A stretch of DNA of 64,000 nt from Streptomyces sp. R41. GTDB taxonomy: Bacteria > Actinomycetota > Actinomycetes > Streptomycetales > Streptomycetaceae. The notes beneath the pieces were generated by a model. The model saw nothing but the letters and a program-made list of their open reading frames with translations. It did not search any database and was not told where the DNA came from. Of the stretch, positions 10,713 through 18,692 are shown piece after piece. Position 1 is the stretch's first letter. Each line of letters begins with the position of its first letter. The stretch lies in the NCBI RefSeq assembly GCF_041053055.1, contig NZ_CP163443.1, forward strand, positions 5,563,001 to 5,627,000, in the 5' to 3' direction. Made by a program: the position numbers and the translations under genes.

Positions 10713-11840
10713 GTGAACACTCGTAACACCCGCTTGCGTCGCACCGTCATATCCCTGGCCTCGTCCGCCATGGCCGTCACTCTCGCCGGCTGCGGCGTCG
10801 TGGACGGAATCGGCGGCAGCGACACCAAGGCCAGCCCCACGAAGGGCGACGACATCAAGGTGGGCCTGCTCCTCCCGGAGAAGGGAAACACCCGTTACGA
10901 GAAGTTCGACTACCCCATCATCAAGGAGCAGGTCGAGAAGCTCACCAGCAACAAGGGCAAGGTCGTCTACGCCAACGCCGAGCAGGACGCGGCCAAGCAG
11001 AACACCCAGCTCCAGCAGATGGTGGACGACAAGGTCGACGTCATCCTCGTGGACGCGGTGGACTCCAAGGCCATCGCGAGCGGCGTGCAGAAGGCCAAGG
11101 ACGCGGGCATCCCCGTCATCGCCTACGACCGCCTGGCGCAGGGGCCGATCGACGCCTACATCTCCTTCGACAACGAACTCGTCGGCGAGGTCCAGGGCAA
11201 GGAGCTCGTCGGGGCGCTGGGCAGCAACGCGTCCTCGAAGAAGATCATCATGATGAACGGCGCCACCACCGACCCGAACGCGGCGCAGTTCAAGTCGGGT
11301 GCCCTGTCCGAGCTCAAGGACAAGGTCGTCATCGCCAAGACGTACGACACCAAGGACTGGAACCCGGTCAACGCCAAGGCCAACATGGAGAAGGCGATCG
11401 CGGCCGTCGGCCTCAACAACATCGCCGGTGTCTACTCCGCCAACGACGGCATCGCGGGCGCCGTCATCGACGCCCTGAAGACCGCGGGTGTCAGCACGGT
11501 GCCACCGGTCACCGGCCAGGACGCCGAGCTCGACGCGGTGCAGCGCATCCTCAAGGGCGATCAGTTCATGAGCGTCTACAAGTCGTACCCGCAGGAGGCC
11601 ACCGCGGCCGCCGAGATGGCCGTGGCGAAGGTCCAGGGCCGTTCGATCGAGTTCGACGCCCTCACCCGCGACAAGGTCGACAGCCCCACGAACAAGGACA
11701 TTCCGGCCCAGCTCGTGCCCGTAGTCGCTCTCAAGAAGGGCAACATCAAGGACACGGTGCTCGAGGACGGCATCTACACCGTCAAGCAGATCTGCACGGC
11801 CAGCTACAAGTCGGCGTGCAGCGCGAACGACGTCAAGTAG
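10713..11840 (+). CDS. Sugar ABC transporter substrate-binding lipoprotein
   Basis: 375 residues from GTG 10713. A lipoprotein signal ends in the lipobox LAGC with Cys27. The rest is a periplasmic-binding-protein fold of the ribose/xylose type: KVGLLLPEKGNTRYEKFDYP, VDVILVDAVDS, AGIPVIAYDR, AGVYSANDGIAGAVIDAL and PPVTGQDAELDAVQRI. It resembles XylF-like xylose binders, but the substrate cannot be fixed from sequence. No ATPase or permease gene is adjacent, so it is an orphan binding protein that either uses components encoded elsewhere or acts in sensing. A short terminator-like hairpin follows. Confidence 0.85.
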   Translation: MNTRNTRLRRTVISLASSAMAVTLAGCGVVDGIGGSDTKASPTKGDDIKVGLLLPEKGNTRYEKFDYPIIKEQVEKLTSNKGKVVYANAEQDAAKQNTQLQQMVDDKVDVILVDAVDSKAIASGVQKAKDAGIPVIAYDRLAQGPIDAYISFDNELVGEVQGKELVGALGSNASSKKIIMMNGATTDPNAAQFKSGALSELKDKVVIAKTYDTKDWNPVNAKANMEKAIAAVGLNNIAGVYSANDGIAGAVIDALKTAGVSTVPPVTGQDAELDAVQRILKGDQFMSVYKSYPQEATAAAEMAVAKVQGRSIEFDALTRDKVDSPTNKDIPAQLVPVVALKKGNIKDTVLEDGIYTVKQICTASYKSACSANDVK

Positions 11841-11856
11841 GGCGAGGGGCCGAGGG

Positions 11857-11882
11857 CCGGTGAACCGTTCGCGGTCCACCGG
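11857..11882 (+). terminator. Terminator-like hairpin
   Basis: A 10-bp stem with one mismatch (11857-11866 with 11873-11882), 17 bp after the binding-protein stop. No U-run. Confidence 0.45.
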
Positions 11883-11948
11883 TGTCTCACAGGGTGACCG
11901 CACGTCGTATCGAACGTCGTACCGCCGTCGTCCCGCTGGAGGCACCCC

Positions 11949-12446
11949 GTGGCCATGATCGGCCTGTTCTGGATCACTGAGGAGAGCGTGTACCTGGGTG
12001 CCGAGCCCGAGGGGTACGGGCGCGGCGTGCGGCTCACTCCCGAGGGGATCGAGGCCGAGGGCACGGACCAGAAGGGGTTCTGGGCCTGGGCGGACGTGCG
12101 CGATGTCAGCGTGCACTACGCCCAGGTGCGTTCGAGCACCCGGTGGCTGGTGAGCAGCGTGGTGGACACGGTCCTCGACGTGGCGGTGGGCGGCGGCGAG
12201 GCCCCGCCCGCGTTCGAGATCCACGTCCGCACGGACGAGGAGAAGGCCGAACTGACCGTGCACTGCGCCGCCGTCGGGGGATATGTGCAGTCCGAGTACG
12301 AGCTGTCGCTCGAGCTGTTGGAACGGTTCGTGGACGGTACGGCGGACGTGGCACGGCTGTTGGAGTGGGGCCGCGCCGACGGCGGGGGCGCGACACCGTG
12401 GCGGCCGGCCCGGGAGGCGCTGCTCAGGAGCTGGGTCGCGGGCTGA
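11949..12446 (+). CDS. Hypothetical protein, 165 residues
   Basis: No family is recognised. The start is GTG 11949, six bases after GGAGG; ATG 11955 is possible but less well spaced. The protein is acidic and soluble, beginning GLFWITEESVYLGAEPEGYG, then GVRLTPEGIEAEG, a Trp-rich strand (FWAWADVRDVSV) and a region (FEIHVRTDEEKAELTVHCAA) that together suggest a small pleckstrin-like or all-beta domain. A short C-terminal helical segment follows (VDGTADVARLLEWGRA). There is no signal peptide or membrane segment. It stands alone, followed by degraded DNA. Confidence 0.7.
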   Translation: MAMIGLFWITEESVYLGAEPEGYGRGVRLTPEGIEAEGTDQKGFWAWADVRDVSVHYAQVRSSTRWLVSSVVDTVLDVAVGGGEAPPAFEIHVRTDEEKAELTVHCAAVGGYVQSEYELSLELLERFVDGTADVARLLEWGRADGGGATPWRPAREALLRSWVAG

Positions 12447-12496
12447 CGCGCCCCTTGTGCGTGCCCGGGGTGTACCCGAAGGCGCGGCGGAAGACG
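12424..12496 (-). pseudogene. 3' remnant of an AraC-family regulator
   Basis: On the minus strand this short stretch reads VFRRAFGYTPGTHKGRVSPR and ends in TGA. The FRRAFGYTPG part matches the last helix of AraC/XylS DNA-binding domains. Nothing upstream of it on that strand continues the domain. It abuts the plus-strand MFS remnant at about 12495. The tail overlaps the 3' end of the hypothetical gene on the other strand. The fragment is short, so the call rests on one motif. Confidence 0.4.
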
Positions 12497-12985
12497 TCGG
12501 GCACGGCAGCCTTGTGCGTGCTCTATCTCGGCGGCGCGGTGGGCACGGTGGCGGGCGGGAGACTCGCCGCCCGCCACCGCCGCGTCACGGTCGTGCGCTG
12601 GTCGTACGCCCTGACGGTCCTCGCGGTCGCGGGCGTGGTGTTCGTCCCCGGCCCGCCGCTCCATCTGTTCGTCGCGCTCGCCTCGGCGGGCCTGTACGTC
12701 CCCTTCTCCCTCCACGTCACCCTCGGCCAGGACTACCTGCCCACGCGCGTGGGCACGGCGAGCGGAGTCACCCTGGGCCTGACCGTGAGCGTCGGCGGTC
12801 TCGCCAGTCCCTTGGTCGGAACCCTCGCCGACGCCACCTCCCTGCGGACGGCCCTGGCCCCGCTGATCGCCCTCCCGGCCCTCGGCCGGCTCCTGCTGCG
12901 CCCGTTGCGGGAGCCCGGCAGCGGCTTCACGCCACCCGCGTGCCCGTCGCGGGAACCCGGCACGGGCGTCACGCCACCCGCGTGA
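12495..12985 (+). pseudogene. C-terminal remnant of an MFS transporter
   Basis: The frame encodes about the last five membrane segments of an MFS transporter of the fosmidomycin-resistance type (CVLYLGGAVGTVAGGRLAAR, then DYLPTRVGTASGVTLGLTVS, then GLASPLVGTLADATSLRTAL). The N-terminal half is missing: upstream in the same frame the sequence belongs to other genes. There is no credible start or ribosome binding site. The 3' end holds two near-identical tandem units of about 42 bp (from 12909), the second overlapping the end of the converging transglutaminase gene. It is best read as a deletion remnant. Confidence 0.65.
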
Positions 12986-13832
12986 ACTCCACCGTCACCT
13001 CCGGCGGCCCCCCGGCCACCCCCCGGTACACCCCCTTGTGCGGGGTCACGTCGTCGTAGTCGCGGCCCCGCCCGACCACGACGTGGGACTCGTCGGCGCG
13101 GGTGCTGTTGGTGGGGTCGTAGCCGGTCCAGTCGCCCGCCCAGTACTCGATCCAGGCGTGGCTCTGGCCGGCGACGGGTCGGTGGAGTTCGGCCTCGCGC
13201 TCCGGGTGGAGGTAACCGGAGACGTAGCGGATGGGCAGGCCGAGGCCGCGCAGCAGGGCGGCGGTGAGGTGGGTGATGTCCTGGCAGACGCCGGCGCCCT
13301 GCTCCCAGGCCTCCATGGCGCTGGTGTTCACGCCGGTGGCGCCGGGGATGTATCGGACCTGGCCGGTGACCATGGACGAGACGGCGACCGCGGTCTCGTG
13401 CGGGTCGAGGCCGGCCGACAGCGACCGGGCCCGTTCCACCAGCTCCGGCGACACCGTCGTACGGCTGGTCGGCGCCGCGTACTCCAACAGGCGGGATCTC
13501 GCCGTCACTTCGGCCACCTCCGCCCATGTGGGCGCGGGCGTGAGCGGGCCCGGCGTTGCCGTCTCCACCAGGCTCGATGCCGTGATGGTCAGATCCGCGT
13601 GCGGTTCCATCAGGTCGAAGCCGGTGACCTGCGTGCCCCAGTAGTCCCAGTACGACCAGGTGGCCGTGGACGGGTTGACCGTCACCCGGGCGTCCAGGGT
13701 CGTCTGCCCGGGGAGCGTCAGCGGGGTCATGCGGACCTCGTTGTGCGAGGAGACGGCGGCCTGCGCGTATGAGACGTGGGTGGTGTGCCGGATCCGGAGA
13801 CGGCGCGTCACGGGTGTCACGGGAGTACTCAT
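12969..13832 (-). CDS. Transglutaminase-like protein of the ATP-grasp/alpha-E operon
   Basis: 287 residues, starting MSTPVTPVTRRLRIRHTTHV. An N-terminal beta domain (about 8-90, Bact_transglu_N type) precedes a transglutaminase/papain-like core with an intact triad: Cys183 (GAGVCQDITHL), His225 (QSHAWIEYW) and Asp239 (GYDPTN). No signal peptide, so it acts in the cytoplasm. It could cleave or transfer acyl groups at amide or isopeptide bonds. It is the last gene of a three-gene operon, five bases after the alpha-E stop, with GGAAGGAG inside the end of that gene. The same gene trio is widespread in bacteria and predicted to make or edit peptide-like products; substrates are unknown. Confidence 0.88.
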   Translation of the reverse strand: MSTPVTPVTRRLRIRHTTHVSYAQAAVSSHNEVRMTPLTLPGQTTLDARVTVNPSTATWSYWDYWGTQVTGFDLMEPHADLTITASSLVETATPGPLTPAPTWAEVAEVTARSRLLEYAAPTSRTTVSPELVERARSLSAGLDPHETAVAVSSMVTGQVRYIPGATGVNTSAMEAWEQGAGVCQDITHLTAALLRGLGLPIRYVSGYLHPEREAELHRPVAGQSHAWIEYWAGDWTGYDPTNSTRADESHVVVGRGRDYDDVTPHKGVYRGVAGGPPEVTVEFTRVA

Positions 13833-13837
13833 GCCGC

Positions 13838-14770
13838 TCACGCTCCTTCCTGGGCCCACTCGACGGGCCCCTGGTACGGGAAGAACTTCTCCGCCACCGC
13901 CTCGGCGGACGCCATGCAGGCCTGCTGCAAGTCCCGTAGGAGGAGAGGCAGCTGATCCTCCAGTGCGGCCAGGTCCAGGTATTCGAGCCGTGTCCGCATC
14001 CGGCCTATCGGGCGGCGCGCCGGGTCCTGGCGCGGGCGGCCGAGCGCCGACAGGCACTCCTCCGCCGTCGTCAGGGCGTGCAGCGCCGAGCGCGGGAAGT
14101 CGCGGTCCAGGAGGAGGAATTCGGCCACGCGCGGGGTGTCCCCGAAACCGCCGTAGACCCGGGCATACGCCTCATCCGCGCCGCTCGCGCTGAGCAGCGT
14201 CGGCCAGTCGGGAGCGTGCGCCGCGTCCAGCACCCGTACGGACAGCAGCCGTACGGTCATGTCGACCCGCTCCAGACTTCTCCCCAGCACCACGAACCGC
14301 CAGCTGTCGTCCCGGCTCATCGTCGAGTCGGCGAGCCCGAAGAAGAGGGCGGCCCGGCGGCGTACGAGCTCCAGATAGGCGTACGGGCCCGTACGGCGCG
14401 CCGCCAGGCGCTGGTCGGCCAGGGCGTGCCAGGTGGAGTTCAGGCACTCCCACATCTCGGAGGAGACCGCCTCGCGGGCGCTGCGGGCATTGAGGCGGGC
14501 CGCGCCCAGCGCGCCCTCGATGGAGCACGTCGAGCGGGCGTCGAAGGCCAGCTGGTCAAGGACCTGCTGCATGTCGACGCGTTCGTCGCCCGCGTCGACG
14601 CCGAGGATGGCGTACAGCGACCGGCAGGCGACGTCCTCGTCGCGCCAGGGGTCTTCGAGGAGGCGGTGCAGATACGCGTCGAGGATGCGGCCGGTGGCGT
14701 CCGCCCGCTCCACGTACCGGCCCGTCCAGATCAGGGCTTCGGCTATCCGGGAGAGGATCACGTCGTTCAC
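13838..14770 (-). CDS. Alpha-E domain protein (DUF403)
   Basis: 310 residues, all alpha-helical. Conserved family features are ILSRIAEALIWTGRYVERAD at the start, CSIEGALGAARLNARSAREA near the middle, and SLERVDMTVRLLSVR. The domain is found almost only next to circularly permuted ATP-grasp and transglutaminase genes and has no known catalytic residues. A scaffold or specificity role for the ligase is likely. Its start overlaps the ATP-grasp stop by four bases, so the two are translationally coupled. Confidence 0.9.
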   Translation of the reverse strand: MNDVILSRIAEALIWTGRYVERADATGRILDAYLHRLLEDPWRDEDVACRSLYAILGVDAGDERVDMQQVLDQLAFDARSTCSIEGALGAARLNARSAREAVSSEMWECLNSTWHALADQRLAARRTGPYAYLELVRRRAALFFGLADSTMSRDDSWRFVVLGRSLERVDMTVRLLSVRVLDAAHAPDWPTLLSASGADEAYARVYGGFGDTPRVAEFLLLDRDFPRSALHALTTAEECLSALGRPRQDPARRPIGRMRTRLEYLDLAALEDQLPLLLRDLQQACMASAEAVAEKFFPYQGPVEWAQEGA

Positions 14771-16311
14771 TGCTGCTGCGCCCCTTCCTGTACGGCGGTG
14801 GGGGTGCCGTCGGGTCCGAGCTGGCGGGGAACCACGTCGGGCACGGGCCCGCCGATCTCCTCAGGGGGGAGTTCGGCGGGCCCTTCCGCGAGCACCCAGG
14901 TGTCCTTGGAGCCGCCGCCCTGGCTGGAATTGACGATGAGGTTGCCCTCCTGGAGCGCGACCCGGGTGAGGCCGCCGGGCAGCACCCACACATCGCTGCC
15001 GTCGTTGACGGCGAACGGGCGCAGGTCGATGTGGCGCGGTGCCATGCGCTCGCCCGCGAGGGTGGGGGAGGTGGACAGCGCGACCGGCCGCTGGGCGATC
15101 CAGCCGCGCGGATCGGCGGCGACGGCGGCGCGGGTGCGTTCGAGGGTCTCCCGGTCGGCCTTCGGCCCGATGACGATGCCCTGGCCGCCCGCCCCGTCCA
15201 CCGGCTTGATGACCAACTGGTCGATCTGGTCGAGCACGGCCTCCAACTGCCCGGGCTCGTCCGGCCGGTAGGACTCCACGTTCGGCAGGACCGGCTCCTC
15301 GCCGAGGTAGTACCGGATGAGATCGGGGACGTACGTGTAGAGGAGTTTGTCGTCGGCGATACCGTTGCCGACGGCGTTGGCGAGGGTGACCGTGCCCGCC
15401 TGCGCGGCGCTCAGGATGCCCGGGCAACCGATCACCGAGTCGGGCCGGAAGTGCAGCGGATCGAGGAAGTCGTCGTCGAGCCGCCGGTATACGACATGGA
15501 CCGGCATCTCGCCACGCGTGGTCCGCATCCAGACCCGGTTGCCGCGGCAGACCAGATCGTGCCCCTCCACCAGCTGCACGCCCATCAGCCGTGCCAGCAG
15601 GGCGTGTTCGAAGTACGCGGCGTTGCTGGGCCCGGGCGTGAGGACCACGACGCGCGGGTCGCCGACCCCGTCGGGCGCGGCGGCACGCAGCGCCGCAAGC
15701 AGCTTCTGCGCATACCCGTCCACCGGCACCACGTGCTGCTCGGCGAAGAGGGAGGGGAAGATCCTGGTCATCGCGCGCCGGTTCTCGATGACGTACGACA
15801 CGCCCGAGGGCACGCGAACGTTGTCTTCGAGGACCCGGAAGTCCCCGGCCTCGTCCCGTACGAGGTCGATCCCGGCGACGTGGATGCGCACGCCCCCGGG
15901 TGGCTCGACCCCGTGCGCGGCTCTGTGGAAGTGCGGCGAGTTGAGCAGCAGCCGCCAGGGCACCACCCCGTCCTCGAAGGCCCGGCAGGGGCCGTAGGCA
16001 TCGCTGAGGTAGGCCTCCAGTGCCCTGACCCGCTGGGCCACCCCGCGTTGTATGAGATCCCATTCGAGCGCGTCGAGGATGCGCGGCACGAGGTCGAGCG
16101 GCCAGGGCCGCTCCTCACCGGCGAAGGCGTAGGTCACACCCCGGTCGGTGAAGGCCCGCGCCATCTGGTCGGCCCGGAACCGCAGTTCACCCGGCTCGAT
16201 CGGCTGCAGCGCCGCCAGTACCGGCTCATAGGCGGTCCTGACCTCACCCGGCCGCTCAAACATCTCGTCCCACGCATCGGCCAACGCGTACGCGTCAAAT
16301 ATGTCCGCCAT
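14767..16311 (-). CDS. Circularly permuted type 2 ATP-grasp protein
   Basis: 514 residues, normal for the family (DUF404/DUF407). N-terminal signature YAFAGEERPWPLDLVPRILD is near 60-80, and a central region contains RIHVAGIDLVRD and VLEDNVRVPSGVSYVIENR. The glycine-rich nucleotide loop KPVDGAGGQGIVIGP lies near 365-380, and the end includes VWVLPGGLTRVA. These enzymes are predicted to form amide bonds from an acyl-phosphate made with ATP. It is first gene of the ATP-grasp/alpha-E/transglutaminase operon. No dedicated precursor peptide was found next to it; a 403-bp gap separates it from the divergent LuxR gene. Confidence 0.9.
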   Translation of the reverse strand: MADIFDAYALADAWDEMFERPGEVRTAYEPVLAALQPIEPGELRFRADQMARAFTDRGVTYAFAGEERPWPLDLVPRILDALEWDLIQRGVAQRVRALEAYLSDAYGPCRAFEDGVVPWRLLLNSPHFHRAAHGVEPPGGVRIHVAGIDLVRDEAGDFRVLEDNVRVPSGVSYVIENRRAMTRIFPSLFAEQHVVPVDGYAQKLLAALRAAAPDGVGDPRVVVLTPGPSNAAYFEHALLARLMGVQLVEGHDLVCRGNRVWMRTTRGEMPVHVVYRRLDDDFLDPLHFRPDSVIGCPGILSAAQAGTVTLANAVGNGIADDKLLYTYVPDLIRYYLGEEPVLPNVESYRPDEPGQLEAVLDQIDQLVIKPVDGAGGQGIVIGPKADRETLERTRAAVAADPRGWIAQRPVALSTSPTLAGERMAPRHIDLRPFAVNDGSDVWVLPGGLTRVALQEGNLIVNSSQGGGSKDTWVLAEGPAELPPEEIGGPVPDVVPRQLGPDGTPTAVQEGAQQQ

Positions 16312-16620
16312 GAGCTGACGTTAAGTGCGGTACGTAACACGCCGATCACTCGGTGATTTCCGGCAGCTCACGCGGTCTTCCGCCGTGCGCCGGCGCACGC
16401 GGGGCCCTGGCCGAAAAAGGGGGGTGATCGGCCAGGGCCGCTCGGAGCGCCGTCGCGCCCGTGGGAAGCGGTTCCACGATGTACCGGGCGCCGGGGCGGC
16501 ACCACCGTCATCTTGTTGCAAGGGGCGGGGCGGAGGTGGGAACTTTTACCCGCAAATACGGGCGAGAGGGGGCGTGCGGGCGGCGCAGCCGTGTTGCGAT
16601 GCCGGACGGGGCCGCGCATA

Positions 16621-16684
16621 GTTGCGCTGCGGAAGACGGCGGAACGCGGGTGGTTGCGCTGCGAAAGACGCTGGAACGCGGGGC
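16621..16684. repeat. Two tandem 32-bp units upstream of LuxR gene 1
   Basis: GTTGCGCTGCGGAAGACGGC begins the first unit (16621-16652); the second (16653-16684) matches at 27 of 32 positions. They end 30 bp before the LuxR start and may be paired operator sites. The rest of the 16312-16714 gap holds no supported gene; the ATP-grasp promoter must lie there. Confidence 0.6.
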
Positions 16685-16714
16685 TTACGCCGGGGTTGGA
16701 GCCAGGAGTGGGAG

Positions 16715-17749
16715 ATGGCCGGGCACGGGACGGACACGCATCCGCACGGCGCTGACCGACTGTGCGAGGCCGGCGACCGGGTGTACTCCCGGGCCGTGCG
16801 GCGCGGCCGCGTGCCCCGCGAGGACGCGGAAACGGTGCCCTGCCTGCTGGAGTTGGCGCTGCTGCACCCCGACCCCGACGACATGGGGTGGCTGGTGCCG
16901 ACCTCGCCGCAGGAGGTCATGACCCGACTGCTGCGCGGGGTGTACGAGGAGGTCAGCGCGAGCCAGGCGCGGGTGGGCGAGGCGGTGTCCGCGTTCGAGT
17001 GGTACGCGGGGCTCGGCGGACGCGTCCAGGCGCCGGCCGAGGGCGTGGCGATCCGCGTCCTCGACGGACTGCCACGGATCCGGGCCGCCATGGACAAGGC
17101 GACCGAGGAGTGCACGAGCGAGGTACTCACCGTGCAGCCGGGCGGCATCCGGCGCGAGGACGAACTCTCCGAGGGCCTGCACCGGGCGCTGGAGATGCGC
17201 CGCCGGGGCGTCCGCATGCGCGACCTGTACACGCACGTGGCCCGGCACGGCCAGGGCCTGCTCAACTACATGGAACTGATGGGCGACGTGGCGGAGGCCC
17301 GCACCCTCGACGAGGTCGTCGAGCGGCTCATCCTCTTCGACCGCAAGGTCGCCTTCATCCCCGCGAACTCGGACCGCACGATCGCCCTGGAACTGCGCCA
17401 CCCGGCCCTCGTGGACTACCTGGTCACGGTCTTCGAGCGGCTGTGGCGCCTGGCGATCCCGCTGACGTCCCCGCTCCCGTCGACGGGCATCGAGGGCATC
17501 ACGCACCGGGAGCGCTCGATCGCGGCCCTGCTCGCGGAGGGCCACCAGGACGCGGTGGTCGCCGAGCGCCTCGGCATCAGCGTCCGCACGTGCCGGGCGC
17601 ACATCGCCCGCCTCTCGGAGACCCTGGGCGCGGCCAGCCGCACCCAGTTGGGCGTCCGCATCGCCCAGGCGGGGCTGGACGGACCGCCCCGCTCGCCGGA
17701 GCTCCAGCAGGTCGTCATCCCTGGTCAAGAATCCCCGACCGGCCTATGA
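16715..17749 (+). CDS. LuxR-family regulator 1 of a paralogous triplet
   Basis: 344 residues. ATG 16715 follows AGGAG and matches the start region of the two paralogs. The N-terminal part begins HPHGADRLCEAGDRVYS and CLLELALLHPDPDDMGWL. A central domain (about 95-260) resembles the TrmB/phospholipase-D-like effector region seen in many actinobacterial LuxR proteins (VLTVQPGG, RMRDLYTHVARHGQGLLNYM, FDRKVAFIPANSD). The C-terminal LuxR helix-turn-helix (about 270-330) has GITHRERSIAALLAEGHQD and VRTCRAHIARLSETLG. It is not a response regulator: no receiver domain. It converges on regulator 2 and the two genes overlap tail to tail by 35 bp. Its ligand is unknown. Confidence 0.85.
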   Translation: MAGHGTDTHPHGADRLCEAGDRVYSRAVRRGRVPREDAETVPCLLELALLHPDPDDMGWLVPTSPQEVMTRLLRGVYEEVSASQARVGEAVSAFEWYAGLGGRVQAPAEGVAIRVLDGLPRIRAAMDKATEECTSEVLTVQPGGIRREDELSEGLHRALEMRRRGVRMRDLYTHVARHGQGLLNYMELMGDVAEARTLDEVVERLILFDRKVAFIPANSDRTIALELRHPALVDYLVTVFERLWRLAIPLTSPLPSTGIEGITHRERSIAALLAEGHQDAVVAERLGISVRTCRAHIARLSETLGAASRTQLGVRIAQAGLDGPPRSPELQQVVIPGQESPTGL

Positions 17750-18692
17750 GATAGCCGAGTTGGGCCCGGCTCTCACTACCCAGGGTCGCGGCGAGCTTGG
17801 CGATGTGGACGCGGGCGGTGCGGACGTTCATGCCTAGGCGGTCGGCGATGGCGGCGTCGGTGTGGCCTTCGACGAGCAGGGCGGCGATGGCGCGCTGGCG
17901 CGGGGTGACGCCGTTGAGGGTCGGACGCTGGACGGCTTCCGGGTACATGGGAGTGGCCAGGTGCCAGAGGCGGTCGAAGATGATGACGAAGTGCTCGATC
18001 AGGGCTGGTTGGCGGACTTCCAGGGCGAGCGTGTAGTCCTTGCTCGCCGGGATGAAGGCCACGGTCCGGTCGACGACCATCAGCAACTGGGGGACTTCAT
18101 CGAGGGTGCGGGCCTCCACATCGCCCTTCAGTTGTTCGTAGCGGGCGAGGACCGTGGGCGCGTGGCGGAGTGTGTGCTGGTAGAGGGTGCGAATGCGGCC
18201 ACCGCGATCGAGTAGGGCCTGGTCGCGGCGCAGGGGTTCGACGTGGATCTCCGGAGGCCGAGCGACGTGACTGATGTGGGGCTGGATGGCGAGGAGCTGG
18301 GACGCGCCGGTCATGGCCTGGGCGATGGCCAGGTTGATCGCCTCTCCGCCGCTGAGGAACCTCAGCATCGCTGTGTCGGCCGTTGTCGTGCGTGCGCCGT
18401 CGATCCGCATCAACGGCTCGAACACCGTGGCTAGTCGCTCCTCGCGCCGCCGCTCGTCCGCGATGCGGTCCTCGACCCCGCGCAGGAGTCGGTGCAAGGC
18501 GACGGCGGGTGCCACGGGCTCCAGCCGTCGCATGTCCTCGACATGTGGGTGGAGCAGGCCGAGGTCGACGAGACACGGCGCGATGTCGGCGTCCTCACCG
18601 TGCACCTGCCCTTCGCGCAGGGCGCGCGCGTACAGTGCCAGGCCCGCTTCGCACAGGTCCTCCACGCCGTGCGGCGGGTGCGCTGTCGTCAC
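17715..18692 (-). CDS. LuxR-family regulator 2 of a paralogous triplet
   Basis: 325 residues from a GTG that overlaps the stop of regulator 3 in GTGA, so it is coupled to that gene. The layout is the same as its paralogs: LCEAGLALYARAL at the start, DVEARTLDEVPQLLMVVDRT and VAFIPASKD in the effector region, and GVTPRQRAIAALLVEGHTDA with VRTARVHIAKLAATLG in the LuxR helix-turn-helix. The recognition helix has TARVHIA where the others have TCRAHIA, hinting at a different site. It ends 35 bp inside the converging gene. Function beyond DNA binding is not known. Confidence 0.85.
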   Translation of the reverse strand: MTTAHPPHGVEDLCEAGLALYARALREGQVHGEDADIAPCLVDLGLLHPHVEDMRRLEPVAPAVALHRLLRGVEDRIADERRREERLATVFEPLMRIDGARTTTADTAMLRFLSGGEAINLAIAQAMTGASQLLAIQPHISHVARPPEIHVEPLRRDQALLDRGGRIRTLYQHTLRHAPTVLARYEQLKGDVEARTLDEVPQLLMVVDRTVAFIPASKDYTLALEVRQPALIEHFVIIFDRLWHLATPMYPEAVQRPTLNGVTPRQRAIAALLVEGHTDAAIADRLGMNVRTARVHIAKLAATLGSESRAQLGYLIGRSGILDQG

